From Oegoconia quadripuncta (taxonomy: Eukaryota; Arthropoda; Insecta; Lepidoptera; Autostichidae), in the NCBI GenBank assembly GCA_949316235.1, contig OX438742.1, positions 36,276,853 to 36,340,852 of the forward strand: a DNA stretch of 64,000 nucleotides, given 5' to 3'. A program made the position numbers and the translations under genes. This document shows positions 35,593-46,381 of this stretch, one piece after another; the stretch's first letter is position 1; the number at the start of each line of letters is the position of its first letter. The notes below the pieces were generated by a model that made no database searches, was not told the origin of the DNA, and saw only the letters and a list, made by a program, of their open reading frames with translations.

Positions 35593-35850
35593 TTAAACCT
35601 TTCGCAAGTCCCACAGAAGATTTTTTGAACCACTTTTAGCTGAGATACTGGAGTAGGCATTTCCACAGGTCTCACAGGTTTGATGCTTCATGATATTGGA
35701 CCTGTTGAATAGAATGCTATTTTCTCCCAAGTGCAGAAAATCTTCCATGGATGTGTAGTAGTCTGCTGTTATTTCTACTGTGTCTATGGTCTCTTGCAGT
35801 AATTCACATGCATGAGGCAAGATAATCTCCGAATTGGAATCTTCGGTCGC
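35593..35850 (-). CDS. Possible exon of unknown gene, downstream of acidic copy 0
   Basis: An open frame of about 85 codons ends at 35593. It encodes ILPHACELLQETIDTVEI, YYTSMEDFLHLGENS and a CETCGNAYSS Cys pair. An acceptor-like TTAG at 35851-35854 would join it in phase 0 to the acidic exon ending at 35972 (CAA|GTAAAC), with a 121-nt intron. The composition looks coding rather than random, but I recognise no family. If the model is right, this copy has a C terminus unlike the other array copies. Confidence 0.35.
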   Translation of the reverse strand, partial: ATEDSNSEIILPHACELLQETIDTVEITADYYTSMEDFLHLGENSILFNRSNIMKHQTCETCGNAYSSISAKSGSKNLLWDLRKV

Positions 35851-35971
35851 CTAACATTTTGGTGCAAAACTTTGTAGTGATACTGATGTAATTACTATTT
35901 AAATAGAAAAATAGCCGTGTGTGGCGGCGTAGGGCATTCACCAACCTTGTGGCAGGAGCTTCGACGTTTAC

Positions 35972-36516
35972 TTGCTGATCGTCGGTTGACGTCGATGCAC
36001 CTGCAGTCTCCTCCACCTCCGGCTTATCTAGCTCAGACTCATCCACATCCGTCTCGTCGTCCGTTATCTCCGGCTCGTAGGACACTCTCTCCAGCTCGAA
36101 GGACACTCTCTTCGGCTGGTAGGACACTCTCTTCGGCTCGTAGGCGGCTCTCTCCGGCTCGTAGGCCGCTGTCTCCGGCTCATCAGCCGCTGCCTGCGGC
36201 TCATCAGCCGCTGTATCTTGCTCTTCGACTGTTGTCTCCGGCTCGTCGGCGACCCTCTCCGGCTCGTCGGAGGCCCTCTCCGGCTCGACGGCGTCCCTCT
36301 CCGGCTCGACGGCGTCCCTCTCCGGCTCGACGGCGTCCCTCTCCGGCTCGACGGCGTCCCTCTCCGGCTCGTCGGCGACTGTCTCAGGCTCGACGGCAGC
36401 TATGTCCGGCTCGTCCGTCGCTGTCACTGGCTCGTCGGCCGCTATCACCGGCTCGTCTCCCACTGTATTCGGCTGGTCGTCGGCAGTCTCTGCCCCGTCT
36501 ATATTGGCCGCATCAT
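35972..36516 (-). CDS. Acidic heptad-repeat exon, array copy 0
   Basis: The frame is open from an acceptor-like site (CTTAG|AT at 36516) to the donor-like CAA|GTAAAC. It encodes about 180 residues dominated by 7-residue units (DEPETVA, four consecutive VEPERDA, AYEPERA and variants), then a Ser/Thr-rich acidic tail (DKPEVEETAG). The 5' boundary and phase are the same as in copies 1, 2b and 3, but the segment after the repeats differs: the KKLRTD block and LLNEE end are absent. The function is unknown, and the protein would be disordered and highly acidic. Confidence 0.45.
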
Positions 36517-36599
36517 CTAAGTCACGTCAATCGATTGAGTTAAAGCAGGTCGCTCTCTACAAATAATTCTATAAACTTTTTATTTATAATAATATTATT

Positions 36600-36760
36600 T
36601 AGGTGTCGAGCCTTCAGGCTTGCCCCAAAGTGAGATAAACCCTCTTGAACATCAGCGCCATCTGGCAGTTTCCAGTGTAATCTACTGCACTACTACGTAA
36701 TATCCCCTGTAAGGGCGCGGGCGAAGTCAGCGCGGGCGGACGCAGAGTAGCGTTCTTGGT
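36600..36760 (-). repeat. Array segment R, inverted copy
   Basis: The reverse complement matches segment R at 46780-46935 and the split copies at 40366-40880: GTTTATCTCACTTTG, CCAGATGGCGCTGATGTTCA and GGGGATATTACGTAGTA in order. It is the only copy in this orientation. Confidence 0.7.
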
Positions 36761-36935
36761 CAGTATGCTTTTGAATTTTGGCGTCGTCGGTAGTGTATAT
36801 CACCTATGGACGGAAACTTTACAGGTAAATTCAACTAATTTCGATAATTTAAAGCTCACGATCACAATTGGAGAAAACTGACTTGACGCTAGGTGCTGTC
36901 ACACACGGCCTGTTGCTTTAACGTAAGGCATCCGA

Positions 36936-37470
36936 TTGAGAGGAGACCGAAGGTGGATTACTTCAATCTGCTTAGAGACAATCCACATAAAGACATATAG
37001 ACATATAAGCCGGCATGGAGAAACTGGCAACAATGGGCCGGAGATAAGTAGGTTTCCCCCTCAGGAACAAAGTTGGTGCAGCATCGGCAAGATACTTGAT
37101 ATTTCTAAAGAAGTGAGAAAGCTGTCACCCAAAACAGTCCTTGTCCATAAATCAGTAGTCACCATATTCACGAAGTCCTCCCATGAGAATTCATGACAAC
37201 TCAGCGAACACATTGAAGAACCCTCCGAGTCAACAGAACCTTCGAACAGCAATCACCTGCGACGTTGCGGATCTCCTAAAATGGATCTCCAAAGGATCAA
37301 TAGATGATTCAAACCTGTTTCAACTTTCCCAACATGTGGCTACTCTTTTACTCCTAGCTACAGGGCGCTACTACGCTACCTACTGGAGGAGGATCGACGG
37401 AAGGCCGAGCCAACCCTCACCAATTTATTTATCACAACAAGAGGCAGAGTCAATGTTATCGAAGTAATTA
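36936..37470 (+). pseudogene. Tyrosine-recombinase relic (DIRS-like)
   Basis: Two frames (36936-37196, then 37183-37467) together resemble the core of a phage-integrase-type recombinase from DIRS-like elements: KLSPKTVLVHKSVV, then NLRTAITCDVADLLKW and NLFQLSQHVATLLLLATGR. The last is the helix just before the first catalytic Arg region. At least one frameshift separates the halves, and the text after ATGR no longer fits. No catalytic His-x-x-Arg or Tyr is visible, so it is not functional. The family call rests on pattern memory only. Confidence 0.45.
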
Positions 37471-37494
37471 TTAGTACTTAATTATAGTTTTATA

Positions 37495-37579
37495 ATGGTG
37501 CGTACAAATTGTTCTGTGTACGGATGTAATACAACATCGAAAGACAACAAGGATTCCACAGATTTCCCCGCGACGAGAG
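37495..37579 (+). CDS. THAP-domain first exon, second occurrence
   Basis: ATG at 37495 opens MVRTNCSVYGCNTTSKDN, continues to DFPATR, and meets a consensus donor (GAG|GTAAGT, phase 1) at 37580. The spacing C-x4-C near the start and the FP before the splice site are typical of a THAP domain's first half. The partner exon with C-x2-H was not found before the array unit that follows. It begins 25 bases after the recombinase relic ends, suggesting insertion of, or into, older sequence. Confidence 0.55.
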
Positions 37580-38187
37580 GTAAGTTTTTTCATTTGTGTA
37601 CTAAGTAAGTTGGAACTAAATACCAAAATACAGTCCAGTAATCTAGTAATTTATTTACCTACTTACTAAGTATTATGTATTAACTAAGTTAAGGGCTATT
37701 TGCACTCGAACGTGACGAGAAAAACATGAGGTTTTTCCGAAAATATCTTTTTGTGTCAGATTTGAATTTAAAGCTGATTTCGTTGAATACTGTACTAACC
37801 TACAAGCCCGATTTAGGCAAAATTACCACTCGTTTGTTGGAAACAATATTTCAGATAAATTATTTGAAATATTAAGTACTGTAGAATTTAAATCACGGCC
37901 ATGTTCATGTTTTCCCCATTCTTTCCTGATCAGATTGTTCATCCGAATGCAAATACATTATAGTTAAATTTCTTAATGCACTGCTATTATCTATATACAG
38001 GAATAAATGATAACATTAGGATAGTAATAATGACAATTGTTTTATTTCCCATTTTGTGACAACCCTTGCATATTTGCGTGTGACAGCGTAAGTACCTACA
38101 CCGGCGGCGGCATCGCACGACATCAAAGGCGTTGAGCTACTGTAGGAAGATATTGTAATACTGTGCTGATGTTCAAGGTGGTTTATC

Positions 38188-39560
38188 TCACTTTGGGTTA
38201 AGCCTTTCGGCTAAAACCTAAATATCACTTTTTTACACTCTAAACGGTTCTATTTATCTCATCATCATATTTGCATTAAAATCTATTCTATTCAAATATT
38301 AATTAAATTCTATAAGCAACTTGATAAAGGCATTACAAATAGTAAACACTTACCAATCGTGTCTTTTGCTGAGGGGTCGGGCTGGAAGAAGGAAACATAG
38401 GGTTAAATAAGAAAGGGCAGATAAAAACTACTTGGCACATGTGACAGTAATATGATTCCAAAATTATTTTAAACGTTAGACTGCCGCTGTATTCCCCCTA
38501 GTCACGGCCAGTTCGTGTAAGCTGTCAAGTACGCTTCAACTCATTAAATTTTAGACTTTTTAGTGTTCCGTCAACAAGTTCCTTTCGTCATGTCCGTTTG
38601 TCAGTCAGCAGCTTACCTCAAAGGCTCTTTATACTACAAAGCTGCAATTTGGCACGGATATACTTATTAATCACACCGACACATGGTAAAAGTAGGCTTC
38701 ACTAATTAATAAGTAATAGTCGAATAACTTAAAAATATCCTTGCCTTTGAAAAGTGTTTCTAAAACAACAAAAAGCCCCATCTAAGGCCGCATTTTGGGA
38801 TGGGCAACTACGAAACCCTACACGCGCTAGGTTGAGTTTTTTAACATATTAATAGTTCATCTTCTATAATGTCTTTACATGACGGTTGATATTAAAATAT
38901 GAACAATAGAAATTGTAGAAAATACTGGACGATTAGACATTCTAAGCAACAATTAAACGTTAGGCAAAGTGACTATTAAATAAATAAAACAATATTCAAA
39001 CCACCATATAATACTTACAAAATTAAATAATTTATAGGTAAGTGCATACTAATAATTATTTAATTTATTCTAATTTCACCACGAACGCATTGGAGAATTT
39101 GGATGCCAGCACTGTACAGTTACCTTGGAAAAATAGAAACATACCTCTTCATTGAGCAGCTTATCATCTCCTATATCTAAATTGATTCTGTCCTCTCCAT
39201 CAGTATTGACCTCATTTATATCGTCTGCCTTGTCCGTACGTAGCTTCTTGGCTTCTTGTTCAAGCTCAGAATCATCCATCACTTCTCGCTTTCTATTTAT
39301 TTTTTCAGCATCAGCCGCTTTTACATGCTCATCGGCGATTGTCTCCGGCTCGTCGGCGGCCCTCTCCGATTCGTCGGCGGCCCTCTCCGGTTCGTCGGCG
39401 GCCCTCTCCGGCTCGCCGGCGGCTGTTTCCGGCTCGCCGGCGGCTGTCTCTGGCTCGTCAGTCGTGGTCTCTGGCTCGTCGGCCGCTATCTCCGGTTCGT
39501 CTCTCACTGTATTCGGCTGGTCGTCAACAGTCTCTACCCCGTCTACATTGGCCGCATCAT
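38188..39560 (-). CDS. Acidic repeat gene, array copy 1 (three-exon model)
   Basis: The proposed join on the minus strand is 39145-39560, 38354-38381 and 38188-38210. Exon a opens at CGTAG|AT, contains nine or so 7-residue units (DEPETTT, GEPETAA, DEPERAA), then DAEKINRKREVMDDSELEQE, a basic KKLRTD patch (possible nuclear signal) and GDDKLLNEE at the donor GAG|GTATGT. The 28-nt microexon reads PDPSAKDTI, flanked by TTCCTTCTTCCAG and GTAAGT. The last exon would add AERLNPK and TGA. Phases agree throughout (0, then 1). A start exon is not evident. The protein family is not recognised; the composition suggests a disordered nuclear acidic protein. Confidence 0.5.
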
Positions 39561-39779
39561 CTACGTCACATCATCAATTGAGTTAAAGCAGATCGCTCTC
39601 TACAAATAATTCTATAATTTTTTTATTTATAATAATATTGTTTATCGCATCACCATATTTGAATCAAGATTAAATTCGTATAGGAACTTGTACTTTTAAA
39701 AAGTAATAGAATGACACTCGGCGTCCTAGGAACCATTATTTTTGGCTGTGTTTTTTTATGGTATAACGGCTACGTGTAT

Positions 39780-40164
39780 TTTGTGTAATTTAATTGATAA
39801 TAAACAATGCCTATTTTTAAATTGCAAAAGAAATGCATCAGAATATTAGCCAAAAATAAAGCAAACTGATTCATGTATACCCTATTTTATTGAACATAAA
39901 ATACTGACGTTCCCGTTGAGTGTTGCAAATGCGTTGAACAAAACATGCAACTTTATGCCAATCAAAACAATGAAAAGAAATTATAGAAATCTCCATACAC
40001 TAAAACTTCCACTAACCACTCTTAGGCTCTACAGATCGCGTTCACATTCAATGGCAATCAAAATATACAACAGTATCCCCAAACACATGAAAGACCACGA
40101 CCAGTTAAAAACATTTAATAGTCACCTAAAGAAGTATTTGCTGAGCGAGGCGTTTTATAAATAA
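39780..40164 (+). pseudogene. LINE polymerase C-terminal fragment, array copy 1
   Basis: It encodes FKLQKKCIRILA (then a frame break), SVANALNKTC, NLHTLKLPLTTLRLYRSRSH and YNSIPKHMKDHDQLKTFNSH, ending LLSEAFYK. QKK-IRI and the final L-KYLL-FY are typical of the end of a CR1/Jockey-superfamily reverse transcriptase. The fragment has been copied with the array units (43460, 45985). Confidence 0.65.
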
Positions 40165-40446
40165 ATCTAATGAAGGAATGAAAAATGAATGGTGCAAAAT
40201 TTTAATAATATAGCTATGAAATAAGAATTTATTATATTGACTATTATTATTATGTTGAATTACATTATTATTATAATAGCATGAATGGTTTTCTGAAATG
40301 ACAAAGGAATTATTATTGTTTAAAATTATTATGATTATTATAATTCCTTATTCGCTAGGTACCGACCAAGAACGCCACTCTGGCGTCCGACCGCGCTGAC
40401 TCCCCCCGCAACACTACAGGGGATATTACGTAGTATGCAGTAGAGG

Positions 40447-40768
40447 ATCGTCGGTGGCTCAGTGGTTAAGACGCGGTCTACCAAATTTAGAAGGTCCGGG
40501 TTTGATTCCCAGTCAGGCCAATGTACCAATGAGTTGTTCAAAATTTAATTACATAAGACATAATTTATCCGACTGCTTTTAAACGATGAAGGAAAACATC
40601 GTGAGGAAACCTGCATGCCTGAGGAATAAAAATTCAACGGCATGTAAAGTCCCCAACCCGCATTGGGCCGGCGTGATGGACTATGGCCCATACTCACTCA
40701 TTTTCAAGAGAAGGCCAATATCCCTGCAGTGAGATGTTTACGGGCTGATTATGATGATGATGATGATG
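40447..40768 (+). repeat. SINE family C inserted in array segment R (copy 2)
   Basis: A complete SINE from GTCGGTGGCTCAGTGGTTAA to a run of GATGATGAT splits segment R. ATGCAGT stands on both sides, a likely 7-base target duplication. Confidence 0.8.
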
Positions 40769-40832
40769 ATGATGCAGTGGATTACAATGGAAACTGCCAG
40801 ATGGCGCTGGCTGATGTTCAAGATGGTTTATC

Positions 40833-42473
40833 TCACTTTGGGTTAAGCATTTCGGCTAAAACCTAAATATCACTTTTTTACCCTCTAAACGATTCTATTT
40901 ATCGCATTACCATATTTTCATTAAAAACTACTCTATTCATACATTAATAAAATTCTATAAGCAACTTGATAACGGCATTATAAATAGTACACATACCATT
41001 TGTGTCCTTTGCTGAGGGGTCAGGCTGGAAGAAGGAAACATAAGGTTAAAAAAGAAAGGGCATTTATAAAAACTACTTGGCACATGTGACAGTAAAATGA
41101 TTCCAAAATTATTTTAAACGTTAGACTGCCGCTGTATTCCCCCTAGCCACGGCCAGTTTGTGTAAGCTTTCAAGTACGCTTCAACTCATTTTAGACTTTT
41201 TAGGGTTCCGTCAATAAGTTCCTTTCGTCATGTCCGTCAGTCAGTCAGTGGCTTACCTCAGAAGCTCTTTATACTAGAAATTTCAACTACAATTCGGCAT
41301 TGATAAATGGATTAATCACACCGAGAAGTAGTAAAAGTAGGCTTCACCAATTAATTACTAATAGTCGAATAACTTAAAAATGTCCTTCTCTTTGAAAATT
41401 ATTTATAAAACAACAAAAGGCCCCAATCTAAGGCCGCATTTTGTGATGGGCAACTACGAAACCCTACACGCGCCAGGTTGAGTTTTTTATCATATTAATG
41501 GTTCATCTTCTATAATGTCTTTACATGATGGTTGATATTAAAACTTGAACAATAGAAATTGTAGAAAATACTGGACGATTAGAAATTCAAAGCAACAATT
41601 AAAGGTTAGGCAAAGTGACTATTAAATAAATAAAATAATATTCAAACCACCATATAATACTTATAAAATTAAATAATTTATAAGGTAAGTGCATACCAAT
41701 AATTATTTAATTTATTCTACTTTCACCACGAACGCATTGGAGAATTTGGATGCCAGCACTGTAACAGTTACCTTGGAAAAATAGAAACATACCTCTTCAT
41801 TGAGCAGCTTATCATCTCCTATATTTAAATTGATTCTGTCCTCTCCATCAGTATTGACCTCATTTATATCGTCTGCCTTGTCCGTTCGTAGCTTCTTGGC
41901 TTCTTGTACAAGCTCAGAATCATCCATCATTTCTCGCTTTCTATTTATTTTTTCAGCATCAGGCGCTATGTCATGCTCATCGACGATTGTCTCCGGCTCG
42001 TCGGCGGCCCTCTCCGATCCGACGGCGGCCCTCTCCGATCCGTCGGCGGCTGTGTCCGGCTCGTCAGTCGTGGTCTCTGGCTCGTCATTCGTGGTCTCTG
42101 GCTCGTCAGTCGTGGTCTCTGGCTCGTCAGTCGTGGTCTCTGGCTCATCAGTCGCGGTCTCTGGCTCGTCAGTCGTGGTCTCTGGCTCGTCGGCCGCTAT
42201 CTCCGGTTCGTCGGCGGCCCTCTCCGGCTCGCCGGCGGCTGTTTCCGGCTCGCCGGCGGCTGTCTCTGGTTCGTCAGTCGTGGTCTCTGGCTCATCAGTC
42301 GTGGTCTCTGGCTCGTCAGCCGTGGTCTCTGGCTCGTCGGCCGCTATCTCTGGTTCGTCGGCGGCCCTATCCGGCTCGCCGGCGGCCCTCTCCGGCTCGC
42401 CGGCGGCTGTTTCCGGCTCGCCGGCGGCTGTCTCTGGCTCGTCAGTCGTGGTCTCTGGCTCAAACTTGAACAA
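40833..42473 (-). CDS. Acidic repeat gene, array copy 2a (long, chimeric 5' end)
   Basis: Proposed pieces are the acidic exon 41793-42473 (5' edge broken), microexon 40997-41024 (PDPSAKDTN) and last exon 40833-40855. The repeat region is the longest in the window, with over 20 heptads alternating DEPETTT, GEPETAA and DEPEIAA. The exon ends normally at LLNEE|GTATGT. At about 42473 the repeat block runs straight into intron-type sequence (AACTTGAACAATAGAAATTG) belonging to the next copy, so the normal 5' splice acceptor is lost. This copy is probably a recombination product without its own exon start. Confidence 0.45.
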
Positions 42474-42712
42474 TAGAAATTGTAGAAAACACTGGACGAT
42501 TAGAAATTCAAAGCAACAATTAAAGGTTAGGCAAAGTGACTATTAAATAAATAAAATAATATTCAAACCACCATATAATACTTACAAAATTAAATAATTT
42601 ATAGGTAAGTGCATACTATTAATTATTTAATTTATTCTACTTTCATCACGAACGCATTGGAGAATTTGGATGCCAGCACTGTAACAGTTACCTTGGAAAA
42701 ATAGAAACATAC

Positions 42713-43170
42713 CTCTTCATTGAGCAGCTTATCATCTCCTATATCTAAATTGATTCTGTCCTCTCCATCAGTATTGACCTCATTTATATCGTCTGCCTTG
42801 TCCGTTCGTAGCTTCTTGGCTTCTTGTTCAAGCTCAGAATCATCCATCACTTCTCGCTTTCTATTTATTTTTTCAGCATCAGCCGCTTTTACATGCTCAT
42901 CGGCGTTTGTCTCCGGCTCGTCGGCGGCCCTCTCCGATTCGTCGGCGGCCCTCTCCGGTTCGTCGGCGGCCCTCTCCGGTTCGTCGGCGGCCCTCTCCGG
43001 TTCGTCGGCGGCCCTCTCCGGCTCGCCGGCGGCTGTTTCCGGCTCGCCGGCGGCTGTCTCTGGCTCGTCAGTCGTGGTCTCTGGCTCGTCGGCCGCTATC
43101 TCCGGTTTGTCTCTCACTGTATTCGGCTGGCCGTCAACAGTCACTACCCCGTCTACATTGGCCGCATCAT
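42713..43170 (-). CDS. Acidic repeat exon, array copy 2b
   Basis: The exon runs from CGTAG|AT (43170) to GAG|GTATGT (42713). It holds about ten heptads including five DEPERAA-type units in a row, then EKINRKREVMDDSELEQE, KKLRTD and GDDKLLNEE. Outside the heptads it is very close to copy 1. Its own downstream microexon has been replaced by copy 2a's exon, so a transcript would meet the 2a sequences next. Confidence 0.5.
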
Positions 43171-43459
43171 CTACGTCACATCATCAATTGAGTTAAAGCA
43201 GATCGCTCTCTACAAATAATTCTATAAACTTTTTATTCATAATAATATTATTAATCGCATCACCCTATTTGCGTCAAGATTAAATTCGTATAGGAACTTG
43301 TTGTTTTAAAAAGTAATAGAATGACACTCGACGTCCTAGGAACCATTATTTTTACACGACTTCAAAAAAGGAGGAGGTTCTGTATTCGGGGCGTATTTTT
43401 TTTTTTGCCTGTGTTTTTTGAAGGTTTAACGGCTACGTGTATTTTGTGTAATTTAATTG

Positions 43460-43826
43460 ATAATAAACAATGCCTATTTTTAAATTGCAAAAGAAATGCA
43501 TCAGAATATTAGCCAATATAAAGCAAACTGATTCATGTATACCCTATTTTATTGAACATAAAATACTGACCTTCCCGTTGAGTGTTGCAAATGCGTTGAA
43601 CAAAACATGCAACTTTATGCCAATCAAAACAATGAAAAGAAATTATAGAAATCTCCATACACTAAAACTTCCACTAACCACTCTCAGGCTCTACAGATTG
43701 CGTTCACATTCAATGGCAATCAAAATATACAACAGTATCCCCAAACACATGAAAGACCACGACCAGTTAAAAACATTTAATAGTCACCTAAAGAAGTATT
43801 TGCTGAGCGAGGCGTTTTATAAATAA
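43460..43826 (+). pseudogene. LINE polymerase C-terminal fragment, array copy 2 (uninterrupted)
   Basis: The frame is open for 118 codons from MPIFKLQKKCIRILANIKQ to LLSEAFYK. It is the only array copy without a break in the QKKCIRILANIKQTDS block. It is 5'-truncated and lacks the catalytic core, so it is not an active enzyme. Confidence 0.65.
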
Positions 43827-44107
43827 ATCTAATGAAGAAATGAAAAATGAATGGTGCAAAATTTTAATAATATAGCTATGAAATAAGAATTTATTATATT
43901 GACTATTATTATTATGTTGAATTACATTATTATTATAATGGCATGAATGGTTTTTTGAAATGACAAAGGAATTATTATTGTTTAAAATTATTATGATTAT
44001 TATAATTCCTTATTCGCTAGGTACCGACCAAGAACGCCACTCTGGCGTCCGACCGCGCTGACTCCCCCCGCAACCCTACAGGGGATATTACGTAGTATGC
44101 AGTAGAG

Positions 44108-44328
44108 GATCGTCGGTGGCTCAGTGGTTAAGACGCGGTCTACCAAATTTAGGAGGTCCGGGTTTGATTCCCAGTCAGGCCAATATACCAATGAGTTGTT
44201 CAAAATTTAATTACATAAGACAATTTATCCGACTGCTTTTAAACGATGAAAGAAAACATGGTGAGGAAACCTGCATGCCTGAGAAATAAAAATTCAACGG
44301 CATGTAAAGTCCCCAACCCGCATTAGAT
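44108..44328 (+). repeat. SINE family C, 3'-truncated (array copy 3)
   Basis: It is at the same insertion point as at 40447, so the insertion pre-dates the duplication. It ends abruptly in CCCCAACCCGCATTAG, fused to the middle of segment R; the deletion removed the stop region of the copy 3 last exon. Confidence 0.75.
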
Positions 44329-44481
44329 TAAGCATTTCGGCTACAACCTAACTATCACTTTTTTACCCTCTAAACGGTTCTATTTATCGCATTACCATAT
44401 TTGCATTAAAAACTACTCTATTCATACATTAATAAAATTCTATAAGCAACTTGATAAAGGCATTATAAATAGTACACATAC

Positions 44482-45754
44482 CATTTGTGTCCTTTACTGA
44501 GGGGTCAGGCTGGAAGAAGGAAACATAAGGTTAAATAAGAAAGGGCAAATAAAAACTACTTGGCACATGTGACAGTAACATGATTCCAAAATTATTTTAA
44601 ACGTTAGACTGCCGCTGCATTCCCCCTAGCCACGGACAGTTTGTGTAAGCTGTCAAATACGCTTCAACTTACAAAATTTTAGACTTTTTAGGGTTCCGTC
44701 AAGAAGTTCCTTTCGTCATGCCCGTCAGTCAGTCAGTGGCTTACCTCAGAAGCTCTTTTTACTAGAAAGCTGCAATTTGGCATGTATATACTTATTAATC
44801 ACACCGAGAAGTGGTAAAAGTATGCTTCACCAATTAATTACTAATAGTCGAATAACTTAAAAATGTCCTTGTCTTTGAAAATTATTTATAAAACAACAAA
44901 AAGTCCCAATCTAAGGCCGCATTTTATGATGGGCAACTACGAAACCCCACACGCGCTAGGTTGAGTTTTTTATCATATTAATGGTTCATCCTCTATAATG
45001 TCTTTACATGATGGTTGATATTAAAACATGAACAATAGAAATTGTAGAAAATACTGGACGATTAGACATTCTAAGCAACAATTAAAGGTTAGGCAAAGTG
45101 GCTATTAAATAAATGAAATAATATTCAAACCACCATATCATCATCATCCTGTAAACATAATTTATAGGTAAGTGTATACTAATAATTATTTAATTTATTC
45201 TACTTTCACTATGAACGCATTGGAGAATTTGGAAGCCAGCACTGTAACAGTTAACTTGGGAAAATAGAAACATACCTCTTCATTGAGCAGCTTATCATCT
45301 CCTATATCTAAATTGATTCTGTCCTCTCCATCAGTATTCACCTCATTTATATCGTCTGCCTTGTCCGTACGTAGCTTCTTGGCTTCTTGTACAAGCTCAG
45401 GATCATCCATCATTTCTCGCTTTCTATTTATTTTTTCAGCATCAGGCGCTATATCATGCTCATCGGCGATTGTCTCCGGCTCGTCGGCGGCCCTCTCCGG
45501 TTCGTCGGCGGCTGTCTCCGGCTCATCAGTCGTGGTCTCTGGCTCGTCAGTCGTGGTCTCTGGCTCGTCAGTCGTGGTCTCTGGCTCGTCAGTCGTGGTC
45601 TCTGGCTCGTCAGTCGTCGTCTCTGGCTCATCAGTCGTGGTCTCTGGCTCGTCAGTCGTAGTCTCTGGCTCGTCGGCCGCTATCTCCGGTTCGTCTCTCA
45701 CTGTATTCGGCTGGTCGTCAACAGTCTCTACCCCGTCTACATTGGCCGCATCAT
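44482..45754 (-). CDS. Acidic repeat gene, array copy 3
   Basis: Acidic exon 45276-45754 and microexon 44482-44509 (PDPSVKDTN-like, 28 nt). The heptads are almost uniform, with seven to eight DEPETTT in a row. They are followed by DEHDIAPDAEKINRKREM, KKLRTD and GDDKLLNEE|GTATGT. The short last exon is damaged because the SINE deletion at 44328 removed its terminator. The unusually uniform repeats suggest recent slippage or conversion. Confidence 0.45.
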
Positions 45755-45984
45755 CTACGTCACATCATCAATTGAGTTAAAGCAGATCGCTCTCTACAAA
45801 TAATTCTATAAACTTTTTATTTATAATAATATTATTTATCGCATCACCATATTTGAATCAAGATTAAATTCGTATAGGAACTTGTAGTTTTAAAAAGTAA
45901 TAGAATTCACTCGGCGTCCTAGCAACCATTATTTTTAGCTGCGTTTTTTGAAGGTTTAACGGCTACGTGTATTTTGTGTAATTT

Positions 45985-46381
45985 AATTGATAATAAACAA
46001 TGCCTAGTTTAAAATTGCAAAAGATATGCATCAGAATATAGCCAATATAAAGCAAACTGATTCATTATTACCCTATTTTATTGAACATAAAATACTGACC
46101 TTACCGTTGAGTGTTGCAAATGCGTTGAAAAAAACATGCAACTTTATTCGCCAATCAAAACAATAAAAAGAAATTCTAGAAATCTCCATACACTAAAACT
46201 TCCACTAACCAGTCTTAGGCTCTACAGATCGGGTTCACATTCAATGGCAATTAAAATATACAACAGTGTCCCCAACCACATGAAAGACCACGACAATTTA
46301 AAAACATTTAATAGTCACCTAAAGAAGTATCTGCTGAGCAAAGCGTTTTATAAATCTAATGATATATGGTGCAAAATGTGA
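45985..46381 (+). pseudogene. LINE polymerase C-terminal fragment, array copy 3
   Basis: It is the same fragment as at 43460, with frame breaks near 46030 and 46140. The readable part is NLHTLKLPLTSLRLYRSG to KYLLSKAFYK. Confidence 0.6.

Noticed and set aside
35917..36543. Plus-strand frames rich in SPARRR, SGSSVVV or LVSRGLW in the repeat blocks (also at 39152-39586, 41800-42546, 42720-43196, 45283-45780)
   Set aside because: A 21-bp repeat without stops is open in several frames at once. Only the minus DEPE frame continues into non-repeat sequence with conserved splice sites, so the plus frames are shadows.
39145..45754. CRISPR-like interpretation of the short regular repeats
   Set aside because: The units are contiguous 21-mers without spacers, in frame with a coding exon, in a eukaryotic genome.
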